NCBI RefSeq assembly: GCF_036227265.1
Contig: NZ_CP109446.1
Location: 5,772,001-5,836,000, forward strand
DNA length: 64,000 nucleotides
DNA from: Streptomyces sp. NBC_01476
GTDB taxonomy: Bacteria; Actinomycetota; Actinomycetes; Streptomycetales; Streptomycetaceae
Direction of reading: 5' to 3'
Below the pieces are notes generated by a model. It saw only the letters and a program-made list of their open reading frames with translations. It ran no database searches and had not been told where the DNA came from. Shown in pieces: positions 8,132-17,037 of the stretch. The position numbers were made by a program, and so were the translations under genes. Position 1 is the stretch's first letter. The number at the start of each line of letters is the position of its first letter.

Positions 8132-9025
8132 TCAGACGTCCCGCGCGTTCAGCGTCACGAACGCGGCGGTCAGCGCGGCGGCCGTGACACAGGCCAGCAC
8201 CACCAGCTGGAGCAGGCCGTTCTGGCTGTCGCTGCCGATCATCGGGATGCGGTAGAGCGAGGCGAGCGAGTTGGGGGCGGAGAACTTGATCATGTTGTCG
8301 CGGGTCGACTGCAGGCTGCCGGGGAGGAAGAGCGCGACCAGCAGCGGAAGCAGGACCACCCCGAGCATGGTGGTGATCGCGCCGGCCGAGTGGCGCAGCA
8401 GGGTGCCGACGGCGAGGGCGAGCAGGCCGAGCAGTGCCACATAGAGGCCGACGCCGACGGTCGCGCCGAGCCACTGGGACCCGCCCGCTGAGGTGAGGCC
8501 GCCTCTGACGACGACCCCCGTCCCCGCGTAGTCCGTCTCGTCGGGCGTGACCGACCGGCCGCTCAGCACGGCGTAGTTGATCAGCGCGGTGACGGCGCAG
8601 GCGACGGTCGTGGTGACGAAGGAGACGCCGAAGAAGACGATCGCCTTGGCCGCCAGCACCCGGGAGCGCTGCGGGCACGAGGTGAGCGTGGTCCGGATCA
8701 TGCCGGTGCCGAACTCCGAGGTGATCACCAGCGCGCCGAGGGTGATCACCGCCAACTGCCCGAGCATCAGCCCGAAGAGGCCGGGGGCGAGCACCGGGAC
8801 CGACGGATCGTGGCTGTCAGCGACCGGCCAGACGACCAGCAGATTGATGCCGATCACCAGCAGCAGCATCACGCCGAGCGTCCACATGGTGGAGCGCACC
8901 GACCGGATCTTGGTCCACTCCGAACGCAGCGCGTGCGACAGCCGGGTCTGCTCGACCGGGATCTGCGAGGCGAACTGCGGTACGGGCGGAAACGGGTGCG
9001 TCGGCTGCGGGGCGGCGGTGGTCAT
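8132..9025 (-). CDS. ABC-2 type exporter permease (cassette 1)
   Basis: A 297-residue membrane protein with about six hydrophobic helices. The cytoplasmic N-terminus contains the SEWTKIRSVRST motif common in actinobacterial ABC-2 permeases. Helices follow at about residues 51-68, 85-103, 130-155, 195-215, 222-245 and 270-290. Its start codon overlaps the stop of the upstream ATPase gene (ATGA), so the two are translationally coupled and form one transporter. The substrate is unknown. A paralogous permease lies 1.3 kb away at 10322-11095. Confidence 0.9.
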   Translation of the reverse strand: MTTAAPQPTHPFPPVPQFASQIPVEQTRLSHALRSEWTKIRSVRSTMWTLGVMLLLVIGINLLVVWPVADSHDPSVPVLAPGLFGLMLGQLAVITLGALVITSEFGTGMIRTTLTSCPQRSRVLAAKAIVFFGVSFVTTTVACAVTALINYAVLSGRSVTPDETDYAGTGVVVRGGLTSAGGSQWLGATVGVGLYVALLGLLALAVGTLLRHSAGAITTMLGVVLLPLLVALFLPGSLQSTRDNMIKFSAPNSLASLYRIPMIGSDSQNGLLQLVVLACVTAAALTAAFVTLNARDV

Positions 9026-10191
9026 CGGACGTCCTGGGGGGTGGAAGGGGCGGCGGCCTGCTGGGGGACCGGGGGAGGGCCGAACCCCTGCGGCGGCGGG
9101 GCGTACGGCGGCTGGTGCTGCGGGCCGGACTGCTGACCCCAGCCGGCCGGTGCCTGACCCCAGCCCGCCGGCTGCTGATCCCAGCCGACGGGCGGCTGAC
9201 CCTCACCGGTGGGCTGCTGCCCCCAGCCGGGCCCGGCCGGCCCGTGCGGCGCGGGCTGGAGGCCCTGCCGGGGATCCTGCGCCGAGCGGTAGTCCACCGC
9301 GCCACCGGTGAGCCGCATGTACGCCTCCTCCAGCGACGCCTGGTGCGGGGAGAGCTCCCACAGGCGCACGCCGGCCTCGTGGGCGACATCGCTGATCTTC
9401 GGCAGTGCGAGGACACCGACCCGCAGCGCCCCGTCCTGCTCCAGCTGTACGGTGCCGCCGGCCTCGGTCAGCGCCGTGGTCAGCTTCTCGCGCTGCTCGC
9501 CCTCCTCCGGCGTGCGCACCAGGGCGTAACCCGTGGAGTGCCGGGCGATGAAGTCCTTGACGCTCATGTCCGCGAGCAACTGGCCGCGGCCGATGACGAT
9601 CAGGTGGTCGGCGGTGAGCGCCATCTCGCTCATCAGATGGCTGGAGACGAAGACGGTGCGGCCCTCGGCCGCCAGCCGCTTCATCAGATGGCGGATCCAG
9701 TGGATGCCCTCCGGGTCCAGACCGTTCACCGGCTCGTCGAAGAGCAGCACTTCGGGGTCGCCGAGCAGAGCGCCCGCGATGCCGAGCCGCTGGCCCATGC
9801 CGAGGGAGAAGCCCTTGGAGCGGTGGGCCGCCACGCCCTGCAGGCCCACCACAGCGAGCACTTCGTCCACCCGGCGGGCCGGGATGCCGGACAGCTGCGC
9901 CAGGCTGAGCAGGTGCTGCCGCGCGCTGCGCCCGCCGTGCACCGCCTTGGCGTCCAGCAGGGCGCCCACCCGGCGCGGTGCGTTGGGCAGCCTCCGGTAC
10001 GGCAGTCCGCCGATGGTCACCTGCCCGGCGGTGGGTGCGTCCAGCCCCAGGATCATCCGCATCGTGGTCGACTTCCCGGAGCCGTTCGGGCCGAGAAAGC
10101 CGGTCACGGTGCCGGGCCGCACCGTGAACGACAGGTCGAACACAGCGGTTTTCGCGCCGTACTGCTTGGTCAGGCCGACTGCCTGGATCAT
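9022..10191 (-). CDS. ABC transporter ATP-binding protein (cassette 1)
   Basis: A 389-residue ATPase of the ABC-2/DrrA type. Walker A is GPNGSGKST near residue 37. The signature-like FSLGMGQR leads into Walker B LLFDEPVNGLDPEG, and the H-loop is in VFVSSHL. After about residue 300 the protein is an unusual low-complexity tail of roughly 90 residues rich in Gly, Gln, Trp and Pro, built from degenerate copies of GWGQQP. The start is the ATG at 10191, with GAGGGGCGGAGC as ribosome site. It pairs with the overlapping permease. Its core is close to the second ATPase at 11097-12230, which suggests duplication of the cassette. Confidence 0.93.
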   Translation of the reverse strand: MIQAVGLTKQYGAKTAVFDLSFTVRPGTVTGFLGPNGSGKSTTMRMILGLDAPTAGQVTIGGLPYRRLPNAPRRVGALLDAKAVHGGRSARQHLLSLAQLSGIPARRVDEVLAVVGLQGVAAHRSKGFSLGMGQRLGIAGALLGDPEVLLFDEPVNGLDPEGIHWIRHLMKRLAAEGRTVFVSSHLMSEMALTADHLIVIGRGQLLADMSVKDFIARHSTGYALVRTPEEGEQREKLTTALTEAGGTVQLEQDGALRVGVLALPKISDVAHEAGVRLWELSPHQASLEEAYMRLTGGAVDYRSAQDPRQGLQPAPHGPAGPGWGQQPTGEGQPPVGWDQQPAGWGQAPAGWGQQSGPQHQPPYAPPPQGFGPPPVPQQAAAPSTPQDVR

Positions 10192-10321
10192 GCTCCGCCC
10201 CTCGTGTGCCACGGGGGCACACGCCCCGTGGAGGAGGAAGCGTAGCGGGCGGGGCGCGGTTCCCTCGTGGGTCCACTTCTCCCCGCCCGCCGGACTTCCG
10301 CAGCGGGACGGTGAGGAGGGG

Positions 10322-11095
10322 TCAGGCGTCGCGCCGCTTGAGCACCGCGTATCCGCCGAGGAGGGCGACCGCCACCCAGACCGCCATGATCAGGATGCCG
10401 CCCCAGGGACCGTACGAGGTGTGGTCGTCGGAGGAGGGGACGACCTGCATGATCTTCTGGCCGGCCTGGTCGGGGAAGTACCGGGCCACGTTCTTCACCT
10501 TGGGCACCGCGGTCAGGATCGGCGAGACCAGGAAGAAGAACGGCATCAGGACGCCCAGGCCCAGCATCGGGCTGCGCAGCATCGTCGCCGCGCCCACGCA
10601 GAAGAGCACGATCAGCGTCATGTACAGGCCGGCGCCGAACACCGCGCGCAGCACCCCGGGGTCGCCGATCTGCGCCTTGTGCGAGCCGAGCAGGGCCTGG
10701 CCGAGGAAGAAGGTGATGAAGCTGGTCACCTCGCCGACCACCAGGGCCAGCAGGCCGGCCACGGTCACCTTGGAGAAGTAGAACTCGCCGCGCTGCGGGA
10801 CCGCGGCCAGCGAGGTGCGGATCATCCCGGTGCTGTACTCGCTGGAGATCACCAGCACGCCGAAGACGATCAGCGCCAGTTGCCCCAGCGACATCCCGAA
10901 GAAGGCGGTGTTGGTGGGGTCGAAGGTGAGCCGGTCGGAACGGGACAGGCTGTCGAAGGTGTTGTTGAAGACCAGGCAGATCACCGCGCCGAGGGCCACG
11001 GTGACGAGGAAGGCCAGGGCCAGCGTCCACACGGTGGACCGTACGGTCCGGATCTTCGTCCACTCCGACTGGAGGACGGCTGAGGTGGCTGCCAT
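10322..11095 (-). CDS. ABC-2 type exporter permease (cassette 2)
   Basis: A 257-residue permease with the same layout as the first: SEWTKIRTVRST near the N-terminus, then about six hydrophobic helices, ending in a basic KRRDA tail. Motifs are shared between the two permeases (FVSTGMIR-like segments such as SEYSTGMIRTSL against SEFGTGMIRTTL). Its ATG lies one base after the TGA-containing stop of the ATPase gene, so the pair is coupled. The substrate is unknown. Confidence 0.9.
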   Translation of the reverse strand: MAATSAVLQSEWTKIRTVRSTVWTLALAFLVTVALGAVICLVFNNTFDSLSRSDRLTFDPTNTAFFGMSLGQLALIVFGVLVISSEYSTGMIRTSLAAVPQRGEFYFSKVTVAGLLALVVGEVTSFITFFLGQALLGSHKAQIGDPGVLRAVFGAGLYMTLIVLFCVGAATMLRSPMLGLGVLMPFFFLVSPILTAVPKVKNVARYFPDQAGQKIMQVVPSSDDHTSYGPWGGILIMAVWVAVALLGGYAVLKRRDA

Positions 11096-11096
11096 G

Positions 11097-12230
11097 TCAA
11101 CGCCCCTTTCCGGAGCCGGGGTTGCGCCAGCCGGCGCCCCACTGCGGCTGGCTCTCGGGCGGCTGACCCGGCTGCCCGGGCTGACCCGTCTGCCCCGGCT
11201 GTACGGACTGACCGGGTTGCGCCGGCCGGCCCGCCTGCACCGGCTGTGCCGGGTCGCCCGCCTGCGGAGGCGGCGCGAGCTGCGCGGGCGGCAGCGCGCC
11301 CACCCCGGAGGGCCCCGACCCCATCCCCCCGCCGGCGTGATACTCCACCGACTCCGCGGTCAGCTGCATGAACGCTTCCTCCAACGAAGCCCGCTGCGGG
11401 CTGAGTTCGTGCAGCACCAGCTGGTGCTGGGCGGCCAGTTCGCCGATCTTGGCGGGGTCGCCGTCCTGGATCTCCAGCGAGCCGTCGCCGGTCTCCACCA
11501 CGGCATGACCCGCCTGATGCATCACGTCCTTGAACCGCTCCACCTGCGGGGTGCGGATCCGCACATAGGAGCGCGAGTTCTGCGCGATGAAGTCGGCCAT
11601 CGAGGTGTCGGCCATCAGCCGGCCGCGGCCGATCACGATCAAGTGGTCGGCGGTGAGCGCCATTTCGCTCATCAGATGGCTGGAGACGAAGACGGTGCGG
11701 CCCTGGGCGGCCAGCCCCTTCATCAGATTGCGGATCCAGTGGATGCCCTCGGGATCCAGGCCGTTCACCGGCTCGTCGAACATCACGATCTCCGGGTCGC
11801 CGAGCAGCGCGCCGGCGATGCCGAGCCGCTGGCCCATGCCCAGCGAGAACCCCTTGGACCGCTTCTTCGCCACCGCGGTCAGACCGACCGTCTCCAGCAC
11901 CTCGTCCACCCGGTACCGCGGAATGCGGTTGGACTGGGCGAGGCAGAGCAGATGGTGGTACGCGGTGCGGCCGCCATGGATCGACTTGGCGTCCAGCAGC
12001 GCCCCGATGTACTTCAACGGCTCACTGAGCTGTGCGTAGCGCTTGCCGTCGATCCGGACATCCCCGCTGGTGGGGCGGTCAAGGCCGAGCAGCATCCGCA
12101 TCGTGGTGGACTTGCCCGAGCCATTGGGCCCCAGGAAGCCCGTCACCACGCCGGGGCGCACGGTGAAGGTCAGATGGTCGACTGCGGTCTTGTCCCCGTA
12201 CCGCTTGGTGAGCCCCTGCAACTCAATCAT
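11097..12230 (-). CDS. ABC transporter ATP-binding protein (cassette 2)
   Basis: A 377-residue ATPase with Walker A GPNGSGKST near residue 37, signature-like FSLGMGQR, Walker B IVMFDEPVNGLDPEG and H-loop VFVSSHL. The C-terminal 75 or so residues are a Pro/Gly/Gln tail (PGQTGQPGQPGQPP pattern), the same odd feature as in cassette 1. No ribosome site is seen; TAGCCT lies 7 bases before the ATG, so the mRNA may be leaderless. The upstream terminator (12257-12284) isolates it from filP, which supports its own promoter. Confidence 0.93.
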   Translation of the reverse strand: MIELQGLTKRYGDKTAVDHLTFTVRPGVVTGFLGPNGSGKSTTMRMLLGLDRPTSGDVRIDGKRYAQLSEPLKYIGALLDAKSIHGGRTAYHHLLCLAQSNRIPRYRVDEVLETVGLTAVAKKRSKGFSLGMGQRLGIAGALLGDPEIVMFDEPVNGLDPEGIHWIRNLMKGLAAQGRTVFVSSHLMSEMALTADHLIVIGRGRLMADTSMADFIAQNSRSYVRIRTPQVERFKDVMHQAGHAVVETGDGSLEIQDGDPAKIGELAAQHQLVLHELSPQRASLEEAFMQLTAESVEYHAGGGMGSGPSGVGALPPAQLAPPPQAGDPAQPVQAGRPAQPGQSVQPGQTGQPGQPGQPPESQPQWGAGWRNPGSGKGR

Positions 12231-12237
12231 GCGCCCG

Positions 12238-12243
12238 AGGCTA
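12238..12243 (-). promoter_or_regulatory. -10 hexamer TAGCCT for ABC cassette 2, probable leaderless start
   Basis: On the minus strand TAGCCT is followed by 7 bases and then the ATG at 12230. No good -35 is seen. The nearby terminator of the upstream gene occupies that region. Confidence 0.45.
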
Positions 12244-12256
12244 GCAAGTCAGGGAA

Positions 12257-12284
12257 AACCCCCGCCCGACTTCGGGCGGGGGTT
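12257..12284 (-). terminator. Perfect 12-bp hairpin after filP
   Basis: AACCCCCGCCCG and CGGGCGGGGGTT pair perfectly around the loop ACTT, between the filP stop and the start of ABC cassette 2. The stem is flanked by A runs on one side. This is a strong rho-independent terminator for the scy-filP direction. Confidence 0.85.
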
Positions 12285-12340
12285 GTGGAAAACCTCGGTG
12301 GGGACCCGGGTGCGGGCCCCCACCGGACGGCCTTCGGGGG

Positions 12341-13279
12341 TCAGCGCGACTGCTGCGCCGGCACACCCCGGGAGATCGGCTCGTCGTCGGCCGGGGAGGT
12401 GGCCGCGGCCACCGCCGCACCGGTGAGCGTGGCCAGCATCTCGCGGACGTTGGTCAGCTGCGCGTTGATGCTGTCGCGGCGGTTGGTGAGCGCCGCCAGC
12501 TCGCGCTCGGATTCGCTGCGGATCCGGTCGGCCTTGGCGTTCGCGTCGGCCACGATGTCCTCGGACTGGCGCTGCGCGGTCTCCACCGTCTGGCGGGCCC
12601 GGCGCTCGGCGTCGGTACGGAGCTTCTCGGCCTCCAGGCGGAGCTGCTCGGCGCGGTGCTCGATCTCCGCCAGGCGCTTCTCGGCCTTGGCCTGACGGGA
12701 CGCCAGGTCACGCTCGGACTGCTCGCGGCGCTTGGCCAGGTTGGTCTCGAAGTCCGCGGCGGCCTGGGCGGCCTTGGCGCGGGTCTCCTCGAAGAGCGCG
12801 TCGGCCTCTTCCCGCTTCGCCTGCGCGTCCTTCTGCGCGTCGGCCCGCAGCTGGGTGGCGTCGCCCTTCGCCTTGTCGACGATCCGCGCGCCCTCGTCCT
12901 CGGCCTTGGCCTTGCGGTCGGCGGCGAAGCTCTCCGCGTCGTTGCGCACCTGCGAAGCGGCCGACTCGGCCAGTTCGCGGTGTTGTTCAGCCGCGCGGCG
13001 GGCCTCCTCGCGCAGATCCTTCGCCTCCTCCTCGGCAAGACGGAGGATCTTCTCCACACGCGCGCCGAGGCCCGCGTACGACGGCTCCGAGTCGTTCACC
13101 TGAGCCTGGGCGTTCTGGGTTTCGAGGTGCAGCTCCTCGATGCGCTTCTCCAGCGCGGTGATGCGCGTCAGTGCGCTGTCACGGTCGGCGACGAGCTTCG
13201 TGATGCGGTCGTCCACCTGTCCGCGGTCATATCCGCGCCGCACGAGCTCGAAGCCAAAGGGGGAGGAAGTGTCGCTCAT
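12341..13279 (-). CDS. filP: FilP, filament-forming coiled-coil cytoskeletal protein
   Basis: A 312-residue protein close in length to S. coelicolor FilP. The N-terminus has the DivIVA-like segment FELVRRGYDRGQVDDRI. Almost all of the rest is a charged coiled coil rich in Ala, Glu, Lys and Arg, with 51-residue hendecad-type periodicity known for this class. A short disordered tail follows. FilP forms filaments near the hyphal tip, interacts with DivIVA and gives cells stiffness. The ATG at 13279 follows a GACAGGAAC site. It lies 102 bases downstream of scy in the same direction, with a likely own promoter at 13320-13347. Older annotation calls this family cellulose-binding protein, which does not describe its role. 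Confidence 0.93.
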   Translation of the reverse strand: MSDTSSPFGFELVRRGYDRGQVDDRITKLVADRDSALTRITALEKRIEELHLETQNAQAQVNDSEPSYAGLGARVEKILRLAEEEAKDLREEARRAAEQHRELAESAASQVRNDAESFAADRKAKAEDEGARIVDKAKGDATQLRADAQKDAQAKREEADALFEETRAKAAQAAADFETNLAKRREQSERDLASRQAKAEKRLAEIEHRAEQLRLEAEKLRTDAERRARQTVETAQRQSEDIVADANAKADRIRSESERELAALTNRRDSINAQLTNVREMLATLTGAAVAAATSPADDEPISRGVPAQQSR

Positions 13280-13319
13280 GGGGTTCCTGTCGATTCAGAC
13301 CGGTGAGGTGATAGAGGGA

Positions 13320-13347
13320 ATCCTAGGGGCCCAGGCGGCGTGTCACC
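13320..13347 (-). promoter_or_regulatory. Possible filP promoter
   Basis: On the minus strand GGTGAC (13347-13342) and TAGGAT (13325-13320) are 16 bases apart, about 40 bases before the filP start. The hexamers fit a housekeeping promoter reasonably well. Confidence 0.4.
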
Positions 13348-13381
13348 GAGCCATTGCGCATCAGGTATGAAAAAGGTCCGC

Positions 13382-16300
13382 TCAATCGAGTGGAGCATCG
13401 TCGATACGCTTGCCGCTCGTTCGGGTGGTTCCGGCGCCGGCACCTGCGGCTACGGTGCTCTTGGAACCTGCGCTGCCCGGTGCCTCGAACGACTCCAACG
13501 CCTCCAGCACGTCCTGGACACGGGAGATCTCCGCATTGATGTCTTCTCTGCGGCGCACCAGGATCTCCAGTTCTCTTCTGCCTTCGCCCACCGTGCGTTC
13601 GGCCTCGGCACGCGCTTCCGCCTTGACGCGCTCCGCCTCCCGCTCGGCTTCGGCCTTCTTCTGGTCGGCCTCCTTGAGCAGGCCCTCGACCTTCTTCACG
13701 GCGGCGATCCGGACCTTGCTCGCCTCCGCCGTGGCCGTGGACTTGATCTCGGCGGCCTTCGCCTCCGCCTCGGCGAGCTGCTCGGTGGCCGCGGCCACCA
13801 GTTTGTCCACCCGCTCGCCGACGGACTTCATCGCCTCCGCGGCCTCCCTACGGGCCCGCTCGTGCAGGGCCTCGACCTCGGATTCGGTACGGGAGCGCAG
13901 TTCTTCGGTCCGCTCCCTGATGGCGGTCTGGTCCTGGCGGGCTTCGCGCAGCATCGTATCGGCGTCGGTCCGGGACCGCTCCACCAGACTGTTGCCTTCG
14001 ATGGTGGCCTCGCTGACGATCCGTTCGGCCTCGTCGCGGGCGGCGCCGACCATCGCGTCGGCCCGCTCCTCGGCCTCGGCCGCGGTCTGCCGGGCCTCCG
14101 CCTGCGCCTTGCCGATCAGCTCGTCCGCCTGCTCGGCGGCCTCGCTGCGGCGCTTGTTGGCCGCCTCGCGGGCCTCGTCCAGAATCCGCTGCGACTCGTT
14201 CCGGGTGTTCTCGGCGTCCCGTTCGGCGTTCTCCAGGGTGTCCCTGGCCAGGATACCGAGGCGTTCGGCCTCCTCGCGCGCCTTGCTGACCAGTTGGTCG
14301 GCCTGCCCGGCGGCGTCGGTACGCATCCGGTTGGCGTCCTCGCGGGCCTCCGCGCGCAGCCGGTCGGACTCCTCGATCGCCTCGTTGACCTGACGGTCCG
14401 CCAGCGAACGGGCCGCTTCGGCCTCCTCCTGGCTCTCCCGGCGGATCCGCGCCGCGTCCTCGGAGGCCCGCTCGCGCTCGGAGTTGGCGTCGGCGTGCAG
14501 CCGGTCCGCCTCGCCCTGGGCGTCCGACCGCAGCTGCTGCGCCGCGTGTTCGGCCGCCGAGCGCAGCCCGGCGATCTCCTCCTCGGCCTCCTGGTGCAGA
14601 TGCGCGACCGAGTCCCGGACCTGCTGGGCGGTCTGCTCGGCGGCGGCCACCATTTCGGCGGACCGCTGCTCGGCCTCGGCGACCAGCCGGTCCGCCTCGG
14701 CGGCGGCCTCCTCGACCCGGCGGCGGGCGGCGGCGAGCAGCTCCTCGCTCTCCCGCCCGGCCCGGTCGCGCTCCTGCTCGGCGTCGGTACGGGCCGCGCC
14801 CAGCAGCTCCTCGGCCTCGCGGCGGCGGCGGGCCGCCTCCTCCTGGGCCGCGGCCAGCGCCTCGGCTGCCTCCAGGCCGATCCGCTCGGCGGCGGTGGCG
14901 GCCTCGGCACGTACCCGGTCCGCGGTCTCCTGCGCCTCGGTCCGCAGCCGCTCGGCGTCGGCGGTGGCCTCCGCCTGCAGCCGTACGGCGATGCTCTCGC
15001 CCTCGGCGCGGCTCTGTGCCGCGTCCGCGGCCGCCTCGTCCCGCAGCCGTACCGCCTCGGTCTCGGCCTGCTCCTGCAGGGTCCTGACCCGCTCGGCGGT
15101 CTCGGTCCGGAGTCGCTCGGCCTCCTGCTCGGCCTCGCCGCGGATCCGGTCCGCCTCGGCGTTGGCGTCCCGCAGGCTCTGCTCTGCGGCGGTGACCCGG
15201 GACTCGGCCTCCTCGCGGAGGCGCACCAGGTCGGTCTCGGCCTCGGCGCGCATCCGGGCCACCAGGGTGTCGGCCTCGGCGCGCTGCTCCTGGGCGGCCC
15301 GTTCTGCGTCGTCCCGCAGTGCGCCGGCCTGCCGTTCGGCCTCGGCCCGCAGCTCCTCGGCCTCCGCGCGGGCGGCCCGCAGCGCCTCTTCCGCCTTGGC
15401 GTTCAGCGCGGAGGCCCGCTCCACGGACTCGGTACGCATCCGGTCCGCCTCGGTGGCGGCGCTCTGCCGCACCTCCTCGCCGTCGGCCTTCGCCCTGGCC
15501 AGCAGCTCCTCGGCCTTGCTGGCCGCCTCCTCGATCTGCTGCACCGCCTCGCGGCGGGCCTCGCCGCGGATCCGTTCGCCCTCGGCGACCGCGTCGGCCC
15601 GCAGCTGCTCGGCCTCGCCGCGCAGCCGGCGGGCCTCCTCCTGCAGCTCTACTGTCCTGGCCCGGTACTCCTCGGTGTCGTCCTGGGCGGCGCCGCGCAG
15701 CTCCTGGGCGGACGCCTCGGCCTCGGCGCGCAGCCGCTGGCCCTCGGCGTCGGCCTCCCGGCGGATCCGCTCGGCCTCCTCTGCGGCGGCCTTCGTGGTG
15801 GAGCGGGCGTCCTCGGACGCCTTGGTCAGGATCTCCTCGGCGGAGCGGGCGGCCTGTGCCAGCTGGGCGGCGGCGTCCTCGGAGGCCGCCGCGCGGGCCG
15901 CCTCGGTGGCCTCCACCCGGATCCGCTCGGCGTCCGCGCGGGCGTCGGCGACGGTCTGCTCGGCCTCCGCCTTGGCGGCCTCGACCTCGCGGGTGGCCTC
16001 GTTGACCATCCGGGCGATCTCGGCGCGGGCGGTCCTGGTGCGCTGCTCGTTCTCCGACTCGGTGGCGGCCAGCCGCTTGGCGGCGCCGGCCGTCGCCTCG
16101 TCGCGCAGCCGCTCGGCCTCGGCACGGGCGGTGCGCAGCGCCTCGTCGGCCTCCCGCAGCCGCTCCTCGGCCAGCCGGGACAGCTCGATCGCCCTGGCCC
16201 TGGCCTCGTCGGACTCGCCGCGGGTGGTGGTACGCAGCTGCTCGGCCTCGCTGGTGGCCTCCTGGGCCTGCGCGGAGGCGGCGGTCAGCAGCCGTTCGGC

Positions 16301-16972
16301 GTCGGTGCGCGCCCGGCGCAGCAGCTGCTCGGCCTCGGCGCGGGCGGTCTCGGCGTCCGCGGTCAGCCGCTGGCTGGTCTGCTCGGCGACCCGGGCCGCC
16401 TCGGTGCGGGCGGCGGCCAGCGTGGCCTCGGTCTCGGCGCGGGTCTCGTCCAGCAGCCGGCGGGCCTGCGACTCGCTGCGGGCCCGCAGCTGCTCGGCCC
16501 AGGCCACGTTCTCGTTGACATGGGTCTCGACGGTGGCCCGCCGCTCGGCGAGCTCCTCGTCCAGCTGGCGGCGGCGGGCGATCGCCTCGGCGTGCCACTC
16601 GGCCTCGAAGCGGGCCTGGTGCTCGGCCTGCTCCTGCAGCAGCCGCTGGGTCTGCGCGCGGGCCTCGCGCAGCTCGCGCTCGGCGTCGGCGCGCAGCTGG
16701 TCGGCCTGGATCTGGGCATTGCGGAGCAACTGGTCGGCCTGATGGCCGATGTTGTCGTACGCAGGACGCGCGGCCAGATTGCGCCGCGCCTCGTGCAGTT
16801 TGGCGCGCAGCACCTCGACCTGGTATCCGAGGTCGTCGGCGTGGTCGACGGCCTTGCCCCGCTCGGTCCGAAGGCGTTCCAGTTCGGCGTCGAGCAGAGA
16901 GAGTTGGTCGTCAGCCCGGTAGCTGTCGTTGCCCCGCACTCCGCGGTCCCATCGGTCTCCTGGCGTCCTCAC
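13382..16972 (-). CDS. scy: Scy, tip-organising coiled-coil protein
   Basis: A 1196-residue protein that is nearly all coiled coil. A short N-terminal region (SLLDAELERLRTERG then DDLGYQVEVLRAKLHEARRNL) resembles the DivIVA-like start of the family. After it come dozens of repeated units of the ADAERIRxEA type with 51-residue hendecad periodicity. Scy recruits DivIVA and FilP, sets tip number and guides polarised growth. S. coelicolor Scy is, as I recall, about 1326 residues, so this one is somewhat shorter. The GTG at 16972 has no obvious ribosome site and the start is uncertain; an in-frame GTG lies 12 codons later. filP is directly downstream. Confidence 0.93.
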   Translation of the reverse strand: MRTPGDRWDRGVRGNDSYRADDQLSLLDAELERLRTERGKAVDHADDLGYQVEVLRAKLHEARRNLAARPAYDNIGHQADQLLRNAQIQADQLRADAERELREARAQTQRLLQEQAEHQARFEAEWHAEAIARRRQLDEELAERRATVETHVNENVAWAEQLRARSESQARRLLDETRAETEATLAAARTEAARVAEQTSQRLTADAETARAEAEQLLRRARTDAERLLTAASAQAQEATSEAEQLRTTTRGESDEARARAIELSRLAEERLREADEALRTARAEAERLRDEATAGAAKRLAATESENEQRTRTARAEIARMVNEATREVEAAKAEAEQTVADARADAERIRVEATEAARAAASEDAAAQLAQAARSAEEILTKASEDARSTTKAAAEEAERIRREADAEGQRLRAEAEASAQELRGAAQDDTEEYRARTVELQEEARRLRGEAEQLRADAVAEGERIRGEARREAVQQIEEAASKAEELLARAKADGEEVRQSAATEADRMRTESVERASALNAKAEEALRAARAEAEELRAEAERQAGALRDDAERAAQEQRAEADTLVARMRAEAETDLVRLREEAESRVTAAEQSLRDANAEADRIRGEAEQEAERLRTETAERVRTLQEQAETEAVRLRDEAAADAAQSRAEGESIAVRLQAEATADAERLRTEAQETADRVRAEAATAAERIGLEAAEALAAAQEEAARRRREAEELLGAARTDAEQERDRAGRESEELLAAARRRVEEAAAEADRLVAEAEQRSAEMVAAAEQTAQQVRDSVAHLHQEAEEEIAGLRSAAEHAAQQLRSDAQGEADRLHADANSERERASEDAARIRRESQEEAEAARSLADRQVNEAIEESDRLRAEAREDANRMRTDAAGQADQLVSKAREEAERLGILARDTLENAERDAENTRNESQRILDEAREAANKRRSEAAEQADELIGKAQAEARQTAAEAEERADAMVGAARDEAERIVSEATIEGNSLVERSRTDADTMLREARQDQTAIRERTEELRSRTESEVEALHERARREAAEAMKSVGERVDKLVAAATEQLAEAEAKAAEIKSTATAEASKVRIAAVKKVEGLLKEADQKKAEAEREAERVKAEARAEAERTVGEGRRELEILVRRREDINAEISRVQDVLEALESFEAPGSAGSKSTVAAGAGAGTTRTSGKRIDDAPLD

Positions 16973-17037
16973 CCGCCAACCGGGTGAGATTCTCGGTACT
17001 TCCGCCGGTCACTCTACCGGGCAGCACGGGGGTTGGG

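Noticed and set aside
13340..16987. 1215-codon open frame on the plus strand opposite scy
   Set aside because: It is rich in Leu, Gly and Arg with no recognisable domain. It mirrors the repeated coiled-coil codons of scy, whose protein is clearly real.
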